Assembly: GCA_964483805.1 (NCBI GenBank)
Contig: CAZADH010000063.1
Span: 1-24,584, forward strand
Source of the DNA: CAZADH01 sp964483805
Lineage (GTDB): Bacteria > Muiribacteriota > Ozemobacteria > Ozemobacterales > Ozemobacteraceae
Direction of reading: 5' to 3'
DNA length: 24,584 nt
In this document: positions 9,249-14,831 of the stretch, piece by piece
Numbering within the stretch: the stretch's first letter is position 1
Layout: each line of letters starts with the position of its first letter
Translations under genes and position numbers: made by a program
Notes under the pieces: model-generated
Database searches by the model: none
Told to the model about the DNA's origin: nothing
Seen by the model: only the letters and a program-made list of their open reading frames with translations

Positions 9249-9311
9249 GTCGTTGCCCTCGTTGCCTCCGTCGACTCATGCAGGCCCAAACCCCCCCTGC
9301 AAAACGGCACC

Positions 9312-9340
9312 AGTATACCGCCGCCCGTCGGGCGTGACAA
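9312..9340 (-). promoter_or_regulatory. strong sigma70-type promoter with a palindrome in its spacer
   Basis: Reading the minus strand, -35 TTGTCA (9335-9340, five of six) and -10 TATACT (9312-9317, five of six) are separated by exactly 17 bases. The spacer contains a perfect 13-base inverted repeat, CGCCCG-T-CGGGCG (9322-9334), which would be covered by RNA polymerase and is a good operator candidate. It probably drives the 51-residue membrane protein, DUF4912 and GH57. Confidence 0.65.
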
Positions 9341-9411
9341 CAGTTTCCCGGTGGATGGCGTTCGGGTCGTTTGTCCGGTTTCTGCGAGAGTTCGACGTAC
9401 CCCGGGGGCGA

Positions 9412-10569
9412 TCAGCGCCGGCGCACAACCAGATGCACTTTGACGTTCGTGAACAACGGTTGCGCGCGCATGCCTTCGCCATAGACGTCATTCACGTAGG
9501 CGGTGACGATCTCGAAATTCTCGAGGGTCAGGGTGTACACCAGATTGCCATCCTCGTGGGTGCTCTCCCGGGATTCCGGTTCGCCGTCGGCGGCGCGCCA
9601 CTGCAGTTCCTTCTGGTTTTCACCGGCGCCGAGGATGGCCGTGAATACCTCGAAACGTCGCGCCGGTAGATTTGCCTGTTCGTTGGCGGCTCGGAAGGTG
9701 TACGCGGCGCCGTCGCTCTCTTTTGACACCGTGCCGGGGTCGCTGAACTCAAAACGGGCATCGACGATTATGGGCGTCTGCTGCGGCACCACCTGATCGA
9801 GCGCGTTCTCCGGCCGCCGCGGTTCGATGAAGCGGTTGCGCCGTTGCTCGAAGAAGTGAACCTTGTCTTTGGCCAGCGTCGCTTCGGGGGTGCCGCGGAA
9901 CAGCACCTGGATCTGCTTGTACACTTCTTTGGCCTTGTCGGCCTCCCCGCGCAACTCGAGGAAGGTCGCCAGTTTCAACAACCGTTGCGGTTCCTTGTCG
10001 GGGCTTTCCGATAGATAGGTCAGGTATTGAATGGCATCATCGATCAGGCCGCCGTCGTCCTGACTCATCAACCCCGGTTCGAGACGGATGCTCTCGATAT
10101 AGTCATCGAGAGCGGCCCGCACGTTGCGTGCCTTGTGGTTGGCGCGGGCACGCTTGAACAGACGGGTGGCTTCTTCTTTTTGCGCCAGCTTGGGCAGGTG
10201 TTGCAACTTCGTGAGGGCGCGCGAGGCCAGCACCTCGGGCAGCGGAGACTTCAGGGCCAGTTTGTAGTGGTACCCTGCATACTCGAAGCGCCGCATGGCT
10301 TCGAGACACTCGCCGACGCGAAAGTGGATGCGCCCGACGGTCTCGCCGGCTTCGGCCAGCGCCAGCGCCTCGTAGTAGAAGACAGCGGCCTCGCGGTAAT
10401 TGTCTTTGCTGAACAGTTCTTCGGCCCGCGCGAGGGCACGCTCGAGCGTGTACGGGGGCACAACCGGTTTGGGTGCGACCTCGAGGGCCGGAGCGGTGCA
10501 GGACACTCCGAGGGCCAGCGTGGCGGCGAGCAACGCCGCGCGAACCGGTCTAGAGGCGGGGAAGCGCAT
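9412..10569 (-). CDS. exported TPR-containing protein, possible lipoprotein
   Basis: A 385-residue protein. The N-terminus is basic followed by a hydrophobic stretch (AALLAATLALGVSC), which reads as a signal peptide. Cys24 could be lipidated (GVSC is a weak lipobox), or cleavage could follow TAPA at about 28. Residues about 40-260 are paired helices of TPR type (for example AEELFSKDNYREAAVFYYEALALAE and ATFLELRGEADKAKEVYKQIQVL). The last 120 residues form a beta-rich domain (PIIVDARFEFSDPGTV, NLVYTLTLENFEIVTAYVND). It probably acts in the periplasm or at the outer membrane as a protein-interaction scaffold. The start at 10569 overlaps the end of the upstream gene by 20 bases and has only a weak Shine-Dalgarno site, which suggests translational coupling. 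No precise family is recognised. Confidence 0.75.
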   Translation of the reverse strand: MRFPASRPVRAALLAATLALGVSCTAPALEVAPKPVVPPYTLERALARAEELFSKDNYREAAVFYYEALALAEAGETVGRIHFRVGECLEAMRRFEYAGYHYKLALKSPLPEVLASRALTKLQHLPKLAQKEEATRLFKRARANHKARNVRAALDDYIESIRLEPGLMSQDDGGLIDDAIQYLTYLSESPDKEPQRLLKLATFLELRGEADKAKEVYKQIQVLFRGTPEATLAKDKVHFFEQRRNRFIEPRRPENALDQVVPQQTPIIVDARFEFSDPGTVSKESDGAAYTFRAANEQANLPARRFEVFTAILGAGENQKELQWRAADGEPESRESTHEDGNLVYTLTLENFEIVTAYVNDVYGEGMRAQPLFTNVKVHLVVRRR

Positions 10570-11746
10570 CGTTGCCGAGGTACCGCATGAGGTGTTCGAA
10601 GTTGCGCAGGTGCGGTGCCGTGTAAAACGAGACGCGACGGGTGTGCCCGTGTTCGAGGTCGGCCCTGAGTTCTTTGAGCAATGGGGCGAAGTTGATCGCA
10701 CCGTTTTGGAAGATGCCCAGGCACGTCTCTGCGGTGGTCCGGCTCTTGCGGAATTCTTCCCAGGCGTCGACCAACTTGCTGGCGGCTTCGCCCAGAAGCT
10801 CGCGGTCCCCCGCCTGTTCCTTGCGGTGGTAGTTCTTGACCGCCTTCAAAAGGTATTCGGCGGTGGCGTGGCGGTTGTCGACCCGTTCGTGCCACGCCTC
10901 GCGGGCCGGCATGACCTGTTGCAGAACCAGCAACGGGATGTGTGGTCGCAGCGAACGGTACAGCGACATGAAATCATCGCCTTCCTCGAGGAACGAAGCG
11001 CCGACGTCGAGCGCCAGTTCGAGGCGGGGAACCGACCGCTTGCCGAATTTGAGCGCGGTGCGGGTCCGGAGGCGGTTGAACCCTTCGGGACTCAGCCCGC
11101 CGGTGCGCACGAGAACCCGCATGGCCGGCGACTCTTCAGTACCCCAGGCGGCGTCGAGAATGGTCTTGAGTTTGTTCTGGAACGATTCGAATGCGTTGGT
11201 CTCGATGAACTGCCCCGGCGCAGTAACCCCAACGACAAGTGTGTTGACATTGTATTTACGACCCAGCTCGATGATCGGCAACACGTCTTCGAGTGACAAC
11301 TCGCGGATGCGTGAGCGGTTGGGCCAGGTGTCGGGGATGGCCAACCATGCCGGTCGGTGGTGGATCGGTCGCGGGATCTTGCCCGAACTGAACCGCGGGC
11401 CCCGGGACTTTGCCTGAGGTCGGCCTTTGGTGGGCTGGCGTGGCTCGGGTGCCAGGGCGGTCTCGAGATCGGGCAGAGCCGGAAACGGACCCGGCTCATA
11501 TTGGGGCAACCCGAGCACAACGTCGACGCCGTGGCTGGCACACCGTTCGAGGAACGCCGTGCACCCGGCCCGATAGTGACGCAATCCCGGGTCGTTGACC
11601 CGCAGGTCGACGAACTGCACTTTCGCGCCCCACTTCGCCAGATTGCCGTGGTGCGAGATCGAGAGTGCCGGAAAGAACGGGTCGTCGCCACCGGCTACGG
11701 CCTGCTCGCAAAAGCCCAATGCAAGATTCGGAATCTCGGTCGTCAT
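10550..11746 (-). CDS. unrecognised protein, TIM-barrel-like (sugar isomerase/epimerase fold suspected)
   Basis: A 398-residue soluble protein without signal peptide. Strand-like segments recur with helices between them: LALGFC (about 9), KVQFVDLRV (about 42), VDVVLGLP (about 74), NTLVVGV (about 174), MRVLVRTGG (about 209), RLELALDVG (about 240), and IPLLVLQQV (about 272). This spacing resembles an alpha/beta barrel of the xylose-isomerase-like type. However, the metal-binding Glu/Asp/His set typical of that family is not obvious to me, so the fold is only suspected. A basic Pro-rich insertion (about 103-135) interrupts the early part. The C-terminal third is helical. The start ATG at 11746 has AGGA ten bases upstream. 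It is coupled by a 20-base overlap to the TPR gene, so the two products probably work together. Confidence 0.7.
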   Translation of the reverse strand: MTTEIPNLALGFCEQAVAGGDDPFFPALSISHHGNLAKWGAKVQFVDLRVNDPGLRHYRAGCTAFLERCASHGVDVVLGLPQYEPGPFPALPDLETALAPEPRQPTKGRPQAKSRGPRFSSGKIPRPIHHRPAWLAIPDTWPNRSRIRELSLEDVLPIIELGRKYNVNTLVVGVTAPGQFIETNAFESFQNKLKTILDAAWGTEESPAMRVLVRTGGLSPEGFNRLRTRTALKFGKRSVPRLELALDVGASFLEEGDDFMSLYRSLRPHIPLLVLQQVMPAREAWHERVDNRHATAEYLLKAVKNYHRKEQAGDRELLGEAASKLVDAWEEFRKSRTTAETCLGIFQNGAINFAPLLKELRADLEHGHTRRVSFYTAPHLRNFEHLMRYLGNDALPRL

Positions 11747-11787
11747 GGCGGAGTCATCCTATCACAACCGCCTGGCCTTGGGAATAC

Positions 11788-11809
11788 GCGATGTGCGCGC
11801 GATGTGCGC
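11788..11809. repeat. tandem 11-base direct repeat
   Basis: GCGATGTGCGC occurs twice without a gap (11788-11798 and 11799-11809) in the intergenic region between two divergent genes. It may be a regulator binding site or a slippage duplication. Confidence 0.7.
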
Positions 11810-11833
11810 GCCGGAACGATTTGGCACTGGGCC

Positions 11834-11861
11834 TCAGGTTTTTGGCGAAAAATGCCGATAG
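11834..11861 (+). promoter_or_regulatory. possible FliA (sigma28)-type promoter
   Basis: TCAGGTTT (11834-11841) followed after 12 bases by GCCGATAG (11854-11861) resembles the flagellar sigma28 consensus TAAAGTTT-N11-GCCGATAA: six of eight and seven of eight matches, with the spacer one base long. It faces the 58-residue gene starting at 11919. No sigma70-like pair was seen in this stretch. Function is inferred from the match only. Confidence 0.3.
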
Positions 11862-11918
11862 TTCGAGTAAGAGGGCTGCGCGGGAAAAGAGCGGCCGACA
11901 TGCAGGAGGCAGAACGAC

Positions 11919-12095
11919 ATGGTCAGGATTACTTCGCAGGAAGCGTACTACATTCTCAAGAACCTCGACACCTTCATCACCAACTTCGAAAACGCCACCG
12001 ACCAGAAAATGACGCCGGGAGCGGTCCAGATTCTTCATGAGATCTTGCTCGAAGCTGCCTTCCCACCCGAGACTGCCAGCCAAGCCTATCACTGA
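11919..12095 (+). CDS. 58-residue protein of unknown function
   Basis: A small reading frame starting MVRITSQEAYYILKNLDTF and ending SQAYH. AGGAGG lies nine bases ahead of the ATG, which is among the best ribosome binding sites in the window. The protein is mostly helical in character (EAYYILKNLDTFITNFENA and AVQILHEILLEAAF), with no signal peptide or cysteine. It stands alone on the plus strand ahead of a 7-bp hairpin at 12103. A sigma28-like promoter lies about 50 bases upstream. If that promoter is real, a motility-linked role would be worth considering. No family is recognised. Confidence 0.6.
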   Translation: MVRITSQEAYYILKNLDTFITNFENATDQKMTPGAVQILHEILLEAAFPPETASQAYH

Positions 12096-12102
12096 TCCAC
12101 TG

Positions 12103-12121
12103 CGCCGGTCGAGAACCGGCG
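12103..12121 (+). terminator. hairpin after the 58-residue gene, T run absent
   Basis: A perfect seven-base-pair stem CGCCGGT/ACCGGCG with a five-base loop begins seven bases after the TGA at 12093-12095. There is no T tract, so it may only protect the 3' end or act with Rho. Confidence 0.4.
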
Positions 12122-12344
12122 ACGTTCACGTGGCGGCGTTGATCCGCTTGTGCCAAAGCGCCTCGAACACTCGGGTCGTTTGCACTGCGCGATACTCCGT
12201 TTGGGACCGCCTCGCCGGGGTCCGCGCGCCCTCCTGGCGCACCCCGGCACGCCCCTCCTGGGGCAGTCCGTGGCGGCAAACGCCCACTGCGCCCATCGTG
12301 GGCGGGCGGGGTGCTTCGTCCTTTCTGCGGTTCGTTCCGGTTCC
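12122..12344. other. GC-rich gap with several short hairpins, no gene seen
   Basis: This stretch precedes the GH26 start at 12345. It has several small self-complementary segments, including CGCCCAC (12281-12287) with GTGGGCG (12298-12304), and two adjacent short hairpins with CTCC(T) loops near 12226-12275. The open frame upstream of 12345 has an Arg/Gly/Ala-rich, non-conserved-looking translation. I therefore treat it as leader or intergenic sequence. No convincing promoter pair was found. Confidence 0.45.
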
Positions 12345-13919
12345 ATGACGCCGCGATGCGCCTGCGCATTTGTGGCAGTCCTGGGGCTGCTGCTCACGTC
12401 CGCGCCAACACCGGCGGCAGCGGCCAGTCTCAGTCCGCCGGTCGCCGCCCCGCTTGGTGAACGCGGTCGGGCAACCACGCAGACCGTCGACCACGTCGAT
12501 GCGGCCGTCGGCTTCGCTCTACCCATTCCGGCGTCGTGGCAGGTCGATCGCAGCCTCGGTCCGGTGCGAGCCGTCTTCACAGCCGATGGCTTGCGGTTCG
12601 AGGTCACCGTCGACGACTTCACCGGTTCCCATGTGACTGCAGCCAGCGTCATCGGTTACGGCAACAGCTTCGCGCGCAACCGCCGCGACCACGACGTGAC
12701 GGTTGACCGGCGACTTGTCTGGGGCGGCCGTGACGTCCACCTGTTGCAATGGTCCCGCCGTTCGTTGGCACATGTGGCCAACGATCTTCGTCACAACACC
12801 AGCATCGAGATCGTCGACAATCCCAAGCGCGTGGCCACGATCCTGATCCGCTCGCGCCGGCCGGTGTCCGATCCGCTTGCCCTGTGTGTGGGTTTTCGCT
12901 TCATCGCCCGAGATCTTGCCGCGGTGCCGTGCTGGGCGCAGGCTCCGTCGACCACCCCGATGAACGAGGAGACGCGGGCTCTTCTGGCGCAGTGGTTTTC
13001 TTCGTCCAGTCCGCGGCGCATCGGCATCTTTCAGCCAGGTGCGCCCGATGACATGGGGCCTGTGCAGCAACTCGAGGGGCGCGTCGGCGCGTCCTTCCCT
13101 GTATTGCTCCGGTATTGCGGTCTCGGCAAACCCTTTCCGTTGGCGGCGCTGCGCAATGCCGCTGCCGCCGGACGGGTCGTCGAACTGACCCTGCAGACGG
13201 TTGCTGGCGAGGGAGTCGATGCGAATGCGCATGCGGGGCCGGCGACGGGCCAGGCCTCGACGCTCTACGACCTGCTCGACGGCGTGTTCGATCCGTTTTT
13301 GCGGCAATACGCCCGCGGATTGAAGCAGTTCGGCCGGCCCGTGTTCTTTCGCCTCAACAACGAAATGAACGGTGACTGGTGCTGGTATTCCGCGTATCAC
13401 GCGGGCAAGGATGCCGCACTCTTTGTCGAGGCCTGGCGCCACGTTCATCGGTTGTTTGCCCAAGAAGGGGTCGACAACGCGATCTGGGTGTGGAACCCGC
13501 ATGACCGCTCGTTTCCGCCGTTCGCGTGGAACCATCCGCTTGTCTACTATCCTGGGGATGAATTCGTCGATGTCATCGGCTTGACGGGATACAACAACGG
13601 CACCGGGTTCAAGGGCGAGGAGTGGCGCGAGTTTGCCGACATCTACCGGCCGCTGGTCCGCGACTGTGCCGCTTGGTTTGCCCGCCCCCTGATGATCACG
13701 GAGTTTGCCGCCAGTTCAGTGGGTGGCGACAAGCCGGCCTGGATCAAACGCATGTGGACGGCCTTGGCGGAGCTACCCCAGGTCAAGGTCGCCGTCTGGT
13801 GGAACAGCACCGATTACGACAGTAGCGGCCGGCCCGCGCGGCTGTATCGTCTCGACGAAAACACTCAGACCCTCGCGGCATTTCGCGAGGGTCTGATGTG
13901 GGTGGGCCAAGGGCGCTAG
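12345..13919 (+). CDS. secreted GH26 family glycosidase (beta-mannanase-like)
   Basis: A 524-residue protein. The start at 12345 gives a clean signal peptide (CACAFVAVLGLLLTSAPTPAAAA), although its ribosome binding site is weak. Residues about 50-190 are a beta-rich N-terminal domain I do not recognise (VGFALPIPASWQVDRSLG). The catalytic domain covers about 215-515. The acid/base Glu is about residue 340 (FFRLNNEMNGDWCWYS) and the nucleophile Glu about 453 (PLMITEFAASSVGGDKPAW); the segment YYPGDEFVDVIGLTGYN between them is typical of GH26. The family cleaves beta-mannan or related beta-glucans outside the cell. The residue before the acid/base Glu is Asn where GH26 enzymes usually have His, so specificity may differ. 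It converges with the next gene, stop to stop, with only ten bases between. Confidence 0.85.
   Translation: MTPRCACAFVAVLGLLLTSAPTPAAAASLSPPVAAPLGERGRATTQTVDHVDAAVGFALPIPASWQVDRSLGPVRAVFTADGLRFEVTVDDFTGSHVTAASVIGYGNSFARNRRDHDVTVDRRLVWGGRDVHLLQWSRRSLAHVANDLRHNTSIEIVDNPKRVATILIRSRRPVSDPLALCVGFRFIARDLAAVPCWAQAPSTTPMNEETRALLAQWFSSSSPRRIGIFQPGAPDDMGPVQQLEGRVGASFPVLLRYCGLGKPFPLAALRNAAAAGRVVELTLQTVAGEGVDANAHAGPATGQASTLYDLLDGVFDPFLRQYARGLKQFGRPVFFRLNNEMNGDWCWYSAYHAGKDAALFVEAWRHVHRLFAQEGVDNAIWVWNPHDRSFPPFAWNHPLVYYPGDEFVDVIGLTGYNNGTGFKGEEWREFADIYRPLVRDCAAWFARPLMITEFAASSVGGDKPAWIKRMWTALAELPQVKVAVWWNSTDYDSSGRPARLYRLDENTQTLAAFREGLMWVGQGR
13866..13895 (-). terminator. 12-bp hairpin, probable minus-strand terminator inside the GH26 3' end
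   Basis: CAGACCCTCGCG (13866-13877) and CGCGAGGGTCTG (13884-13895) form a perfect 12-base-pair stem with a six-base loop. On the minus strand it starts 35 bases after the stop of the 13930-14703 gene and is followed by AGTGTTTTC, a weak T run. It therefore looks like that gene's terminator placed inside the last codons of the converging GH26 gene. Confidence 0.6.
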
Positions 13920-13929
13920 CGTCGGCGGG

Positions 13930-14703
13930 CTATCTCGTGCGACAGTGCGGGCAACTGCCACGCACTTCATAGGCGATCGCCAGATTCTGCCAACCGGCAA
14001 GACGCCGCTCGATCTCGCTCAACAACGTGCGCTCACCGCGCAGCGGGCGGGGAAGGGTCGTGCTCTTCCCGCACATGCGACAGGCCAGTTCGTCGTTCGA
14101 CGGTTCGGCGTCACTGCGACTGGCGGGCGGATCATTGAGCAGCGTTTCGATTACCTCGCCGACATGGCCGAGCCAACGCCACTGGTGACGAAGATCCTCG
14201 AGATTGAGATGGCCACCCCACTCCTTCTGGAACACCTCGAGAAACTGAGCCAGTTCGGGCAGGGGGTCGTCCCAGGTCAATACAAAAGCAATCAACGCGC
14301 TCTCGGGCGTCGCCTTCAGATCGTGGCGGACAAGATAGCTACGACATGCCGCCAATTGCCGCGCAATGGCCTGCCGGCCAGGCAGGCGCTCACTTTCCGG
14401 CCGCATCGACACTGCCGCTGCCTGAGCAAGGCGCGAAGATGCGGCCGATCGCGGGTGACCGGCTTTGGCCTTCTTGGCGGGGGCCTTTTTGGCCGCCGGC
14501 TTCTTGGCAACGGGCTTCTTGGCGACTGGCGCCTTCTTGGCAACGACCTTTTTCGCCGGGGCCTTCTTCACGACGGCTTTCTTGGCGGGGGCCTTCTTGG
14601 CCGCCGGCTTCTTGGCAACGGGCTTCTTCGCCGCCGCCGCCTTCTTGGCCGGGGCCTTCTTGGCAACAGCCTTCTTCACCGGGGTCTTCTTGGTTGTGGG
14701 CAT
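13930..14703 (-). CDS. histone H1-like Lys/Ala tail fused to a CxxC/CxxC domain
   Basis: A 257-residue fusion. Residues 1-80 are almost pure Lys/Ala/Pro/Val repeats of KKAPAKK type, like bacterial histone H1-like and AlgP proteins that bind DNA without sequence preference. Residues about 100-190 are a folded helical region (LPGRQAIARQLAACRSYL, FVLTWDDPLPELAQFLEVF, WRWLGHVGEVIETLL). The C-terminus carries two Cys knuckles, Cys208/211 (CRMC) and Cys251/254 (CPHC), placed to bind one zinc. A DNA-associated role in the nucleoid is inferred from the tail. The folded part is not a family I recognise. ATG codons at 14706 and 14703 both fit; AGGAG lies seven bases from 14703 and four from 14706, so 14703 is preferred. 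Confidence 0.8.
   Translation of the reverse strand: MPTTKKTPVKKAVAKKAPAKKAAAAKKPVAKKPAAKKAPAKKAVVKKAPAKKVVAKKAPVAKKPVAKKPAAKKAPAKKAKAGHPRSAASSRLAQAAAVSMRPESERLPGRQAIARQLAACRSYLVRHDLKATPESALIAFVLTWDDPLPELAQFLEVFQKEWGGHLNLEDLRHQWRWLGHVGEVIETLLNDPPASRSDAEPSNDELACRMCGKSTTLPRPLRGERTLLSEIERRLAGWQNLAIAYEVRGSCPHCRTR
14458..14690 (-). repeat. degenerate coding repeats of the KKAPAKK tail
   Basis: The 5' part of the H1-like gene is built from repeated short units such as TTCTTGGCAACGGGC and GCCGCCGGCTTCTTGG (as read on the plus strand), encoding Lys-Lys-Ala/Pro blocks. Such sequence changes length easily by slippage and may be misassembled with short reads. Confidence 0.75.
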
Positions 14704-14760
14704 CATGGGGCTCCTTTGTAGATTGGGTTTGTAGTCTATTGTATTGCTACCAGATGAATC

Positions 14761-14798
14761 GAGGCGCCTGACCGATCTCAGGATCGGCCAGGCGCCTC
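14761..14798 (-). terminator. strong hairpin after the first C25 peptidase gene
   Basis: GAGGCGCCTG (14761-14770) pairs with CAGGCGCCTC (14789-14798), and inside it CCGATC pairs with GATCGG around a TCAG loop: 16 base pairs with one A-C mismatch. It lies 34 bases after the stop at 14832. The base run after it on the minus strand (GATTCATC) lacks a T tract, so it is a terminator or a 3'-end protecting structure. Confidence 0.65.
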
Positions 14799-14831
14799 GG
14801 GTTTACGACCATTGACTCCGATTCGTTCGCG

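Noticed and set aside
11821..11840. Possible sigma54 promoter (TTGGCACTGGGCC)
   Set aside because: The GG and GC elements are not spaced by ten bases as the sigma54 consensus requires.
12519..13535. Minus-strand open frame of 338 codons
   Set aside because: Overlaps the GH26 catalytic domain, which has both conserved Glu motifs on the other strand.
14458..14690. Possible CRISPR or tandem-repeat array
   Set aside because: Unit lengths vary, no unique spacers separate the units, and the repeats follow codon boundaries of a Lys/Ala tail.
14465..14734. Plus-strand frame reading as GAFLAAGFLATG repeats
   Set aside because: It is the complement of the KKAPAKK tail of the minus-strand gene, not a membrane protein.
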